64,000 nucleotides of DNA from Actinophytocola algeriensis (GTDB lineage: Bacteria > Actinomycetota > Actinomycetes > Mycobacteriales > Pseudonocardiaceae): assembly GCF_014203735.1 (NCBI RefSeq), contig NZ_JACHJQ010000004.1, forward strand, positions 310,001 to 374,000, written 5' to 3'. A program made the translations under genes and the position numbers. The notes beneath the pieces are model-generated. The model saw only the letters and a list, made by a program, of their open reading frames with translations. It searched no databases and was not told where the DNA came from. Of this stretch, positions 16,934 through 25,428 are shown piece after piece (the stretch's first letter is position 1; every line of letters begins with the position of its first letter).

Positions 16934-17785
16934 TTGCGGCTCATGCGAGTGGGCGTCCTCGGCGCGGAACGGCCCGTCGTGCTCGACGACGGCGGTCGCG
17001 CGTTCGACCTGTCCGGGCTGACGAACGACATCGACGGGGCGTTCCTGGCCGATGACGGCATCGCGCGGGCGCGCGCGGCCCTCGCCGCGGGTGCGCTACC
17101 CGCCGCTGACGTGGCCGGGGAGCGCGTCGGCGCGCCGATAGCACGGCCGCCCGCCGTTGTCTGCGTCGGTATGAACTACGCCGCACATGCCGCCGAGTCA
17201 GGTGCCGCACCGCCCGAGCACCCCGTGATCTTCTACAAACATCCGAACACTGTGGTCGGGCCGAACGACGATGTGATCCTCCCGAGGGGTGCCGCGAAGG
17301 TCGACTGGGAGGTCGAGCTGGGCATCGTGATCGGCAGGCGCGCCCGCTACCTGTCCTCCCCGGAGGATGCCTTCGGGTACATCGCCGGTTACGTGCTGTC
17401 GAACGACGTGTCCGAGCGGGCGCTCCAGCTGGAGGTCTCCGGCGGGCAGTGGTCGAAGGGCAAGTCGTGCGAGACGTTCAACCCGCTCGGCCCGTGGCTG
17501 GTGCCCGCCGCCGACGTCGGCAACCCGCAGGCGCTTGGCCTGCGGTCGTGGGTCAACGGCGAGGTCCGGCAGGACTCGAACACCGCCGACATGCTGTTCG
17601 GCGTGGCGACGCTGATCCACGACATCAGCCAGTACACGGTGCTCGAACCGGGTGACCTCGTGAACACGGGTACGCCACAGGGGGTCGCGCTATCGGGCCG
17701 CTTCCCATACCTTTCGATCGACGACGTGGTGGAGATCGAGATCGACGGGCTCGGCAGGCAGCGTCAGGTGGTCGTCAAGGGCTGA
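16934..17785 (+). CDS. Fumarylacetoacetate hydrolase family protein (candidate 2,4-diketo-3-deoxy-L-fuconate hydrolase)
   Basis: A 283-aa FAH-superfamily hydrolase. It shows VCVGMNYAAHA, the metal ligands in DWEVELGIVIG and the Asp of LSNDVSER, and the C-terminal NTGTPQGVAL. TTG at 16934 is preferred over the ATG at 16943 because AGGGAGG is properly spaced only for TTG. FAH enzymes cleave 2,4-diketo-3-deoxy sugar acids to pyruvate plus L-lactate. The next three genes oxidise lactate and this step is missing from the fucose cluster 9 kb away, so that role is inferred. An aromatic-ring-cleavage role linked to the divergent acyl-CoA operon is the alternative. Confidence 0.85.
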   Translation: MRLMRVGVLGAERPVVLDDGGRAFDLSGLTNDIDGAFLADDGIARARAALAAGALPAADVAGERVGAPIARPPAVVCVGMNYAAHAAESGAAPPEHPVIFYKHPNTVVGPNDDVILPRGAAKVDWEVELGIVIGRRARYLSSPEDAFGYIAGYVLSNDVSERALQLEVSGGQWSKGKSCETFNPLGPWLVPAADVGNPQALGLRSWVNGEVRQDSNTADMLFGVATLIHDISQYTVLEPGDLVNTGTPQGVALSGRFPYLSIDDVVEIEIDGLGRQRQVVVKG

Positions 17786-17814
17786 CGCCCGTTCGCGGGA
17801 GAAGGGAAGACGAG

Positions 17815-18546
17815 TTGGGCACGCGGGTCGCGTTGTTCGCCACGTGTCTCACCGACACGTTCTTCCCGGACACCGCCCGGGCGGTGGTCCGCCTGCTGGA
17901 GCGGCTCGGTTGCGACGTCGACTTCCCGGCGGCGCAGACCTGCTGCGGCCAGATGCACTACAACACCGGCTACCGCGCGCACGCGGTGAAGCTCGCGAAG
18001 CGGCACGCGAAGGCGTTCGACGGCTACGACGCGGTGGTCGCGCCGTCCGGGTCGTGCGCGGGGATGGTCCGGGAGGTGTACCCGGACCTGCACAGACGTA
18101 CCGAGTCGGTGGCAAGGCGAACGTACGAGCTGTCCGAGTTCCTGGTGGACGTGCTGGGCGTGACCGACGTCGGCGCGTACTTCCCGCATCGCGTCACCTA
18201 CCACCCGACCTGCCACTCGCTGCGCATGCTCGGTGTTGGCGAGAAGCCGCTCGAGCTGTTGCGCCACGTCCGCGGCCTGGACCTGGTGGAGCTGTCAGGG
18301 GCCGACTCGTGCTGCGGGTTCGGCGGCACGTTCGCGCTCAAGAACGCCGAGACGTCGACCGCGATGCTCGCCGACAAGATGACCCACGTGCTGGAGACCC
18401 GCGCACAGGTCGTGACGGCGGGTGACAACTCGTGCCTCATGCACATCGGCGGCGGGCTGTCGCGGCTGAAGACCGGCGTGCGGTCGCTGCACCTGGCGGA
18501 GATCCTGGCTAGCACGGAGGAGGAGCCATGGGCCGCAACCCCGTGA
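17815..18546 (+). CDS. lutA: LutA, (Fe-S)-binding subunit of L-lactate utilisation
   Basis: A 243-aa protein with two CCG domains (QTCCGQMHY and DSCCGFGGTF), as in LutA/YkgE. With LutB and LutC it converts L-lactate to pyruvate, passing electrons to the respiratory chain. A TTG start follows GGGAGAAGG. It lies 29 bp after the FAH gene, in the same operon. Confidence 0.9.
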   Translation: MGTRVALFATCLTDTFFPDTARAVVRLLERLGCDVDFPAAQTCCGQMHYNTGYRAHAVKLAKRHAKAFDGYDAVVAPSGSCAGMVREVYPDLHRRTESVARRTYELSEFLVDVLGVTDVGAYFPHRVTYHPTCHSLRMLGVGEKPLELLRHVRGLDLVELSGADSCCGFGGTFALKNAETSTAMLADKMTHVLETRAQVVTAGDNSCLMHIGGGLSRLKTGVRSLHLAEILASTEEEPWAATP

Positions 18547-19961
18547 CGTGGCTGGGCAGCCCGACCTTCCCGAACGCGGCGCGGGACGCCCTGTCCGACG
18601 TCCAGCTGCGCGGCAACCTCGCGCACGCCACCACGACGATCCGCACCAAACGCGCGGCCGCGGTCGCGGAACTGCCGGACTGGCAACGACTTCGTGAGTC
18701 CGGTCAGGCCATCAAGGACGAGGTGCTGTCCAACCTGGACAGCTACCTGGAACGACTGGAGGCAGCCGTCACCGCGCGTGGCGGCATCGTGCACTGGGCC
18801 AGGGACGCGGCCGAGGCGAACGAGATCGTGCTGCGGCTGGTGAAGGAGGCGGGTGCCTCCGAGGTCGTGAAGGTCAAGTCCATGGCCACCGCGGAGATCG
18901 GCCTCAACGAGGCGCTCGAGGAAGGTGGCGTCTCGGCCATCGAGACCGACCTCGCCGAGCTGATCGTGCAGCTCGGTGACGACCGCCCGTCCCACATCCT
19001 GGTACCCGCGATCCACCGCAACCGCTCGGAGATCCGCGACATCTTCCGCTCCCGGATGTCCGGTGTGGAGGACCTGTCGGACACGCCGGCCGAGCTGGCG
19101 GAGGCGGCCCGCGCACACCTGCGGCGCAAGTTCCTGTCCGCGAAGGTCGCCATCTCGGGCGCCAACTTCGCGGTCGCCGACACGGGTTCGGTCGTGGTGG
19201 TGGAGTCCGAGGGCAACGGGCGGATGTGCCTCACGCTGCCGGAGACGCTGATCACGGTGATGGGCATCGAGAAGCTCGTGCCGACGTGGTCGGACCTGGA
19301 GGTCTTCCTCCAGCTGCTGCCGAGGTCGTCGACGGCGGAGCGGATGAACCCGTACACGTCGGTGTGGACCGGGGTGACCCCCGGCGACGGGCCGCGGAAG
19401 TTCCACCTGGTGCTGCTGGACAACGGCCGGACCCAAACGCTGGCCGACCGGGTCGGTCGGCAGGCGCTGCGGTGCATCCGGTGCTCCGCCTGCCTGAACG
19501 TGTGCCCGGTGTACGAGCGGACCGGCGGCCAGGCGTACGGCTCGGTGTACCCGGGGCCGATCGGCGCGATCCTGACACCGCAGCTGGGTGCGGGCACCGA
19601 CGACCCGCAGACCGCGGCACTGCTGAAGTCGCTGCCGTTCGCGTCGTCGCTGTGCGGTGCCTGTTACGAGGTGTGCCCGGTGCGGATCGACATCCCGTCG
19701 GTGCTGGTGCACCTGCGCGGCAAGGCGGTCGAGGGCACGCACACACCGGAGTCGGTGGCGATGGCGGCGGCGTCGTGGGTCATGCAGTCGCCGGCGCGGT
19801 TCCGGCTGGCACAACGCGCGGCGTCGGTGCTGCGGCTGATATCCAGGCGCGGCAAGGTGAAACGGCTGCCGTGGCCGGGTTCAAAGTGGACGGACTCGCG
19901 CGACCTGCCCGCGCCGGCCGCGGAGACGTTCTCGGCGTGGTGGCGGAGGACTCGTGGCTGA
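18528..19961 (+). CDS. lutB: LutB, iron-sulfur subunit of L-lactate utilisation
   Basis: A 477-aa protein with an N-terminal LUD domain and two 4Fe-4S motifs (CIRCSACLNVCP and CGACYEVCP) before a short basic C-terminus. The ATG overlaps lutA by 19 bp and has GGAGGAGG just ahead. The order lutA-lutB-lutC is the standard one. Confidence 0.92.
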   Translation: MGRNPVTWLGSPTFPNAARDALSDVQLRGNLAHATTTIRTKRAAAVAELPDWQRLRESGQAIKDEVLSNLDSYLERLEAAVTARGGIVHWARDAAEANEIVLRLVKEAGASEVVKVKSMATAEIGLNEALEEGGVSAIETDLAELIVQLGDDRPSHILVPAIHRNRSEIRDIFRSRMSGVEDLSDTPAELAEAARAHLRRKFLSAKVAISGANFAVADTGSVVVVESEGNGRMCLTLPETLITVMGIEKLVPTWSDLEVFLQLLPRSSTAERMNPYTSVWTGVTPGDGPRKFHLVLLDNGRTQTLADRVGRQALRCIRCSACLNVCPVYERTGGQAYGSVYPGPIGAILTPQLGAGTDDPQTAALLKSLPFASSLCGACYEVCPVRIDIPSVLVHLRGKAVEGTHTPESVAMAAASWVMQSPARFRLAQRAASVLRLISRRGKVKRLPWPGSKWTDSRDLPAPAAETFSAWWRRTRG

Positions 19962-20574
19962 CGCACGTTCGGTGATCCTGGGCCGGATCCGCGCGGCGCT
20001 GGCCGACCGCCCCGGCCCGGTGACGGTGCCGCGCGAGTACGACCGCGTTCGCGACCTGGGTGATGTGCTGACGCTGTTCGAGAAGCAGGTGGCGGACTAC
20101 CGGGCGGTCGTGCGGCGGGTGGCGGAGTCGGCGCTGCCCGCGGAGATCGAGTCGTCGCTCACGGCACACGGGGTTCGGGTGATGGTGACCCCGGCGGACG
20201 TGCCGACGTGGTGGCGGGTGGGCCAGTTCGTGTGGTCCCTCGACGCGCCGATGTCGCCGCTCCCGAACGCGGCACTCGACCGCGCGGACGGCGTGCTGAC
20301 CGGTTGCGCGGTGGCGATCGCCCAGACGGGCACGATCGTGCTGGACGCCGGGTACGCGCAGGGACGGCGCGCGCTGACCCTCCTGCCGGACTACCACCTG
20401 TGCGTGGTCCACGCGGACCAGGTGGTGGCGACGGTCCCGGAAGCGTTGGCACGCCTGGAGTCGACACGTCCGCTGACGTTCATCTCCGGCCCGTCGGCGA
20501 CGAGCGACATCGAGCTGGACCGCGTGGAGGGCGTACACGGCCCTCGCAACCTCGAGGTCCTGATCGTCGGTTAA
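19954..20574 (+). CDS. lutC: LutC, LUD-domain subunit of L-lactate utilisation
   Basis: A 206-aa LUD-domain protein (GCAVAIAQTGTIVLDAG, LPDYHLCVVHADQVV, ISGPSATSDIELDRVEGVHG). The GTG overlaps lutB by 8 bp. It ends the operon and overlaps the stop codon of the convergent hypothetical gene by 4 bp. Confidence 0.92.
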   Translation: MADARSVILGRIRAALADRPGPVTVPREYDRVRDLGDVLTLFEKQVADYRAVVRRVAESALPAEIESSLTAHGVRVMVTPADVPTWWRVGQFVWSLDAPMSPLPNAALDRADGVLTGCAVAIAQTGTIVLDAGYAQGRRALTLLPDYHLCVVHADQVVATVPEALARLESTRPLTFISGPSATSDIELDRVEGVHGPRNLEVLIVG

Positions 20575-21314
20575 GCCTGCGACGGGTCGCCTGCTTGGAG
20601 CTGCCGCAGCTGCGCGGCGATCGCCCCGGTCTCGGGCGACTGGTCGTGGCCGGGGTGGTGGATCCACCAGCCGGGTCCCCAGCGCAGGACCCGCCCGAAC
20701 AGCGTGAGGACGAGCCCGTCGTCGAAGGTGCCCGCGGGTACGCGGATGTCCCGCACGAGCGGATCGTCCTCGACGAGCACGTCGAACCGGCCATGGCCCG
20801 GCTCGTAGCGCTCGACCCGCTCCTGCCAGCAGTCGAAGAACACCCAGCCCGAGCCGTCCTCGGGGGCGTAACAGAGCACCCGCTTGTCCGCGAGGAGACT
20901 CGGCGGCCCGAACACCGCCTCGACCTCACTGCGGCGGACGTCGCGGTCACCCACCCAGTCGCGCAAGGTGGTGAACGGCACCCACTCGTCGGCGGTGAGC
21001 ATCCGGTCGACGGAGAGATACCCGAAGCGGTGGAAGAGTTCGGCGTACACGGACGCCACCTCGGGCACACAACGCCGCTCGGCCCCGAAGATCGCCGTGA
21101 AGGGCCCGTGCACACCGAGCTTGCCGTACCGGCCGAGAGCGTCGACGGCCGCGCGGTGCTCGTCGTCCCGATCGTCGAGGAACGTGAGGTTGGCGAGCAT
21201 GGCGGCGGCGGAGAGCTGCATCTCCCGCCCCGTGGCCGCGAACATCCCGGACCGGGTGAACATGAGGGGCACGAGATCGAGCCAGTGGCGCCTGAGGTCA
21301 TCCGAGGACCGCAC
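20571..21314 (-). CDS. Conserved-looking hypothetical protein
   Basis: A 247-aa soluble protein without a recognised domain. It is rich in aromatic and charged residues (RHWLDLVPLMFTRSGMF at the start; RWGPGWWIHHPGHDQSP near the end), with no signal peptide or membrane segment. GTG start. Codon choice and length support a real gene; it lies between lutC and a PPOX-type protein, and neither suggests a role. Confidence 0.7.
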   Translation of the reverse strand: MRSSDDLRRHWLDLVPLMFTRSGMFAATGREMQLSAAAMLANLTFLDDRDDEHRAAVDALGRYGKLGVHGPFTAIFGAERRCVPEVASVYAELFHRFGYLSVDRMLTADEWVPFTTLRDWVGDRDVRRSEVEAVFGPPSLLADKRVLCYAPEDGSGWVFFDCWQERVERYEPGHGRFDVLVEDDPLVRDIRVPAGTFDDGLVLTLFGRVLRWGPGWWIHHPGHDQSPETGAIAAQLRQLQAGDPSQA

Positions 21315-21331
21315 AAGTCGATCTTAGTGTG

Positions 21332-21721
21332 CTAGACCGCGACGCCGATCACCTTTTCCGGGATGAGCCGCGCGATCACGCGTTTCACCTCGGCTGGTTC
21401 GGGTGGCGGGTCCTCCCCGACGTACTTGTGCGACAACCGTTTCGGCAGGTCCCTGTCCGGGTCGTCGACCACCTCCACCGTGCCGCGGATCTCCACCGTG
21501 CGGTACGGGTCCGCCAGGTCGAAGATCGTCAGGCTCACGCGGGGGTCGCGGGCGATGTTGCGGATCTTCCGGCGGGCGGCGGTGCTGGAGAAGACCACCG
21601 CGTCGTCGTCGAGGCCCACCCAGATCACCGACGTCTGCGGGGAGCCGTCCGGGTTCAGCGTGGCCAGGGTCGCGAAGTTCCTGCCGTCGATCAGTTGCCG
21701 GGTGGCGTCGTCGAGGATCAC
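21332..21721 (-). CDS. PPOX-class split-barrel protein, probably F420-dependent
   Basis: About 129 aa of the pyridoxamine-phosphate-oxidase-like split barrel (NFATLATLNPDGSPQTSVIWV, FSSTAARRKIRNIARDPRVSL). Small actinobacterial members usually bind F420 or flavin and act as reductases. The start is uncertain: GTG at 21721 gives the usual family length, but its GGAG is only two bases away. An in-frame ATG at 21814 sits directly behind GAGGAGG inside a palindrome and would add 31 atypical residues. Confidence 0.75.
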   Translation of the reverse strand: MILDDATRQLIDGRNFATLATLNPDGSPQTSVIWVGLDDDAVVFSSTAARRKIRNIARDPRVSLTIFDLADPYRTVEIRGTVEVVDDPDRDLPKRLSHKYVGEDPPPEPAEVKRVIARLIPEKVIGVAV

Positions 21722-21813
21722 CTCTCCACCGTATTCCGCCGCCCGGTGTGCTTGCGGGGGAGTGGACGTGCCGATCCATTTCCGGTCCGCGTTCCATGCA
21801 GCTCCCGAGTCCA

Positions 21814-21851
21814 TCCTCCTCACGGACGCGCCGATGCGTCCGTGAGGAGGA
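21814..21851. promoter_or_regulatory. 38-bp perfect palindrome containing both divergent Shine-Dalgarno sequences
   Basis: Arms of 16 bp (21814-21829 and 21836-21851) with no mismatch enclose a 6-nt loop. GAGGAGG occurs at both outer ends, one on each strand, and the right copy (21844-21850) is the ribosome binding site of the ATG at 21858. In RNA the hairpin would hide that site. Confidence 0.7.
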
Positions 21852-21857
21852 CAACCA

Positions 21858-23573
21858 ATGGGACCGAACGACGCAGCGGCACCCCGGCTCGAAGGGCTGG
21901 GCGACCTCACACCCACCTTCTCGGTGACGGTGCTCCACCTCCACCCCGATGCCGATCAGGCCGGCGCCTTCCGCTCGCTCGTCGGGTACCTCCGAACGGA
22001 GCTCGACACGCCAGGGCACCCCGACTTCATCGCCGAGGTGGAGCGGGTCCTCGCCGTGCTCGACGGCGCGATCCTCGTCGTCTCCGCGGTCGAAGGGGTG
22101 CAGGCGCAGACCCGGATCCTGCTGCGTGCGTTGCGCCGCCTGAGGATTCCCACGCTGATCTTCATCAACAAGACCGACCGGCGCGGTGCCGGCCCGGACC
22201 GCGTGCTGGCGCAGTTGAACAAGCTCGCGCCCGCGGTCCGCCCCGGCGACGTCGAGGCGCTCGCCGAGTATGACGACGACGTCCTCGCCGCCTACCTCGA
22301 CGGGCAACCGGCCCCGGACCGGTTGCGGGACAGGACCTGTGACGTCACCGTCCACCCCGTCTTCGGCGGCTCCGCCATCACCGGGGCCGGGATCGGCGCG
22401 CTGACGAACGCGATCACCGACCTCCTGCCGGTCACGACCCCGGATCCCACCGCGCCCCTGTCCGGGACGGTGTTCAAGATCGAGCGCGGCATCGCCCACG
22501 TGCGGCTCCACGCGGGCACACTGCGGCTGCGTGACCGCGTCGACGGCGGCAAGGTCACCGTCCTCGGCATGTTCGACCGCGGCGGTCCCGTCAGCATGCG
22601 CGCGGTCCCCGCGGGTCGGATCGCTACCGTGCAGGGACTCGATGTGCGGGTCGGGGACGCGATCGGGGACGCGCGGTCCAGCACAGCCCACCACTTCCCG
22701 CCGCCCGCACTGGAAACGGTGGTGCACCCGGAAGACCCGCGCCAACGGGTGGCGCTGCACGCGGCCCTCACCGAGCTGGCCCGGCAGGACCCGCTGATCG
22801 GGCTGCGGAACGACCTCGCGATCTCGCTGTACGGCGAGGTGCAGAAGGAGGTCGTCGAGGCGACCCTCCGGACGGAGTACGGCATCGCGGTGACGTTCTC
22901 GGACAGCGAGGTCATGTGCGTCGAGCGGCTGTGCGGGGTGGGCGAAGCCGTGCGGTACAAGGAACACAACCCGTATGCGGCGACCGTGGGGCTGCGAGTC
23001 GAGCCTGGAGGGCCGGGGGTGCGGTTCCGGCTGGTGGTGGAGCTGGGCTCACTGCCGCTGTCGTTCTTCACCGCGGTGGAGGAGTCCCTGCGTGACGAGT
23101 TGCGCCACGGGCGGCGGTGGGAGGTGACCGACTGCCTGATCACCATGACCCACTCCGGCTACTTCTCACCCGTCACGACCGCGGGCCACTTCCGCGACCT
23201 GACCCGCGTCGTGCTCCGCGACGCGCTGGCCGAGGCAGGCACCCGTGTGCACGAGCCGGTGCTCCGCTTCCACCTGGAGATCCCGGACGATCTGGTCGGC
23301 ACCGTGCTCCCCGCCATGACCCGCGTCCACGCCATCCCGCACACGACCACCCCCGACGGCGACCTGTGCGTGGTCGAGGGGGAGGTCCCGGCGGCTCACG
23401 TCCACGACCTCGAACGCCGCCTGCCTGGGCTGACCCGCGGCGAGGCGGTGCTGTTGACCACGTTCGACCGCTACCAGGCGATCTCCAAAACGGGGGTCGT
23501 ACGTTCGAATCTACCGGGGCGTCACCTGACCATGCCTGACGGTTCTGTCAGCGCTCTTGAAAGGGCCGCGTGA
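21858..23573 (+). CDS. Ribosomal-protection-type (TetM/OtrA-like) translation GTPase lacking its P-loop
   Basis: A 571-aa protein aligning in plan with tetracycline ribosomal-protection proteins: G3 DTPGH (50-54) in LDTPGHPDFIAEVERVL, G4 NKTD (104-107), then EF-G-like domains II-V (LCGVGEAVRYKEHNPY, MTHSGYFSP). The first 70-80 family residues, with P-loop GHVDAGKT and switch I, are absent; the 49 residues before DTPGH do not resemble them, and no other nearby frame supplies them. GTP binding should be badly impaired. It is either a decaying relic or a P-loop-less homologue; intact domains II-V and a good ribosome binding site suggest it is still made. Confidence 0.8.
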   Translation: MGPNDAAAPRLEGLGDLTPTFSVTVLHLHPDADQAGAFRSLVGYLRTELDTPGHPDFIAEVERVLAVLDGAILVVSAVEGVQAQTRILLRALRRLRIPTLIFINKTDRRGAGPDRVLAQLNKLAPAVRPGDVEALAEYDDDVLAAYLDGQPAPDRLRDRTCDVTVHPVFGGSAITGAGIGALTNAITDLLPVTTPDPTAPLSGTVFKIERGIAHVRLHAGTLRLRDRVDGGKVTVLGMFDRGGPVSMRAVPAGRIATVQGLDVRVGDAIGDARSSTAHHFPPPALETVVHPEDPRQRVALHAALTELARQDPLIGLRNDLAISLYGEVQKEVVEATLRTEYGIAVTFSDSEVMCVERLCGVGEAVRYKEHNPYAATVGLRVEPGGPGVRFRLVVELGSLPLSFFTAVEESLRDELRHGRRWEVTDCLITMTHSGYFSPVTTAGHFRDLTRVVLRDALAEAGTRVHEPVLRFHLEIPDDLVGTVLPAMTRVHAIPHTTTPDGDLCVVEGEVPAAHVHDLERRLPGLTRGEAVLLTTFDRYQAISKTGVVRSNLPGRHLTMPDGSVSALERAA

Positions 23574-23669
23574 CATGGTCATGACATGGAACCGGGTTAC
23601 TCTCGGTCCTCGGGATACATCCCGCCGCCTCCTCACGGGAGGGCTCGTGGAATGCGGTGTGGTCGTCTC

Positions 23670-24209
23670 TCAGGGTCGGAACGACGAGCTCGGGTAAGGC
23701 ATGTTGACGCCTCGGTCGTCCACCATTTGGCGCTCCTCGTAGCTGGGCGGCGGGAAGGAGTTGGCGTCGTGCTTCGGGGGCGCGGGGGTGTAGTCGACGT
23801 GCGGAGCCGGTTCGTTCCACGACTCCTCGTGGCGCGATTGCTTCGGCACGGCGACCTTCGGCGAGTCGTTGTTGTTCACCGGCACGACGTCGTAGAGGTC
23901 GTCGCCCCGACCGGTGCGCAGCATCCAGGCCTGAAGGCCCTGGAGTTCGCTGTAGAGGGCGGGGCCGGCCTGCTCCGCGAGCTGTTTCCGGGACTCCTCC
24001 AGCCGATCCGGTTGGGTGAGCAGTTCGTTGAGCAGGGCCGAGATCTGATCGACCCGAAAACGCCCGGCGGGCAGGTACGCCTCCTGGGCGCTGCGCAGGA
24101 TCAGCTGGCCAGTCGGGTCAGACAGTTGTGGAGCATCGGACGGTCGAGTCGTCTTGTCCGTGAACCACTTGTAGCGAAGGCGAGTGCGTTGAATCGTCCA
24201 CGTAGACAT
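23670..24209 (-). CDS. Hypothetical protein with proline-rich C-terminal tail
   Basis: A 179-aa protein of unknown function, with ATG at 24209 preceded by ACGAGG. The first 110 residues look globular and helical (FRVDQISALLNELLTQPDRL, ALYSELQGLQAWMLR). The last 70 are low-complexity, rich in Pro, Asn and charge, and contain PPPSYEE. GC content is a little below the surrounding genes, and it borders the mobile island to its right, so recent acquisition is possible. Confidence 0.7.
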   Translation of the reverse strand: MSTWTIQRTRLRYKWFTDKTTRPSDAPQLSDPTGQLILRSAQEAYLPAGRFRVDQISALLNELLTQPDRLEESRKQLAEQAGPALYSELQGLQAWMLRTGRGDDLYDVVPVNNNDSPKVAVPKQSRHEESWNEPAPHVDYTPAPPKHDANSFPPPSYEERQMVDDRGVNMPYPSSSFRP

Positions 24210-24685
24210 TACAAGCCTCGTTTCTGTTTAGCCACTGCCGCTTCCGGGACTGGTCCCGATGAGTAACGCGCGTCTCAACGTAGCGGATACCGGTGGTACC
24301 AGAAGGAGCACAACGAACACTCATTCGGTTGGAATGGGGAAACGCCGTGGGACAGCAGGTCGAGCGGATAATCGAACCCGAAACCTGCTAGACGTGCGAA
24401 TTTTCGGTAACCGGTGTTGTCGACCCCACCCAAACAGGGTTCCTCCGTGGCGGGCACAGGTCACTTTTCGTGATTCCCGCCCGCCAAGCCATGCCGTCGA
24501 GCCAGGACGACCGTGTTCGGCCGCCTCCGGCGGCGGGGAGGTGTGAACAGGTCCTGCAGGTCGCCGCGGACGTCGGATCTCAGAGGCCGGTCCAGGCTAG
24601 TGCTGTGTCCACCAACGTTTGCCGGGTCCTGCGGCGGGTTCGGCCAAGCCGACGGTGATCGCCGTACCCGGGGTGGGGCTGGTAT

Positions 24686-24802
24686 GCCGTGAAAGGCGCG
24701 TTCAGGACATCGCCGACGCTGTGAAAGGCGCGTTGAGGGCGTTGAGTGCCCTGAAAGCGCCTTTCGCAGCGTGGTCAACGCCGTGAAAGCGCCTTTCACG
24801 GC
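24686..24802. repeat. Composite palindromic repeat, copy B
   Basis: Four GTGAAAGGCGC-family units in the same order as copy A at 11282-11395, ending in the same perfect palindrome (unit 4, 24780-24802). It lies inside the MITE-like element. Confidence 0.75.
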
Positions 24803-24868
24803 ACAACGGGACGTCGCGAGGGCGCGAGAGACGCCGGGGGCGCCGGGGGCGCAAGCCCCACACCACAT

Positions 24869-24970
24869 CGCAGGCAGACCACCGAAAAAGAGTCCCTGCC
24901 AAAGAACCACGTTGCCAACCCAGGGAGCCATCCCAGAGACCTGCCCCTCCGGCGAGGAGCCGCCGGAGGC
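24869..24970 (-). repeat. Dispersed structured repeat, copy 1
   Basis: On the minus strand it reads a GC hairpin (arms 24946-24953 and 24962-24969), then GTCTCTGGGATGGCTCC, then GTTCTTT and GGTCTGCCTGCG. Copy 2 at 25429-25515 has the same ordered blocks, so it may be a repeat element or a structured RNA. A 16-bp tandem repeat (24965-24996) lies beside the hairpin. Confidence 0.5.
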
Positions 24971-25045
24971 AAACCCGTCCGGAGGCAAACCCGTCCGGCG
25001 ACAAACCACGAACCCACCCCGGCCAACGTAAGTGGACACAGCACT

Positions 25046-25290
25046 AGCTGGCTCGCCAGGCTGACGTCGAGGACGGCAACCGGCCGGGCATTACTCGATC
25101 GAAGTCTGTCGAGCTGCGCCCCGGGAGAACGCGATTCCAGCCGCCGGTGTCACCTACCTGCCGGGCGGCGCGACCGTTCTCCCACCGGGTGGCGTAGATG
25201 TCAGTCCGGGCGGCGAGAATTGCCGCGAGGAACGCGACCTTCCTTTCGGGGACCGACCGGCGTCGACCGGGCTCGGATGCCCTCGAAGAA
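25046..25290 (-). pseudogene. Relic of a TOTE-type primase/helicase gene
   Basis: One minus-strand frame reads VPERKVAFLAAILAARTDIY directly followed by ATRWENGRAAR. This strongly recalls the PEEKVALFRSLFRGREDVY-RWEN segment of TOTE conflict-system primase-domain proteins. No start codon or downstream domain is present, the reading drifts after RAARQ, and the stop falls at 25044-25046 exactly at the MITE boundary. The match is from memory of the family, and the right limit is approximate. Confidence 0.4.
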
Positions 25291-25428
25291 GCCAGTTTCT
25301 GCCGAACCTGGTGGTGCCGCGGTGCCGTGCAACCTGCAGATTGCGGACGGGAAGCGTGCGTCTTTCAGGACATGACCCGAAGCACCCGGACGGGCGCCGA
25401 AAGGCGTCCGTGGCGAAAAAGCCCGCCC

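Larger units (their letters stand above)
24600..25044. mobile_element. 445-bp MITE-like element with 27-bp terminal inverted repeats
   Basis: The left end (24600-24626, starting GTGCTGTGTCCAC) matches the complement of the right end (25018-25044) at 24 of 27 positions, and TA flanks both ends (within CTAG), as expected for a TA-targeting transposase. No transposase is encoded, so it would be a non-autonomous element. It carries palindromic repeat copy B and the structured repeat at 24869-24970, and interrupts a region with gene relics. Confidence 0.7.

Noticed and set aside
18198-19814. 538-aa minus-strand open frame
   Set aside because: Antisense to lutA/lutB, whose Fe-S motifs are on the plus strand.
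24461-25039. Minus-strand open frames across the MITE (up to 192 residues)
   Set aside because: They span the terminal repeats and two repeat families, have no domain and change frame between repeat copies, so they follow from the repeats rather than being genes.
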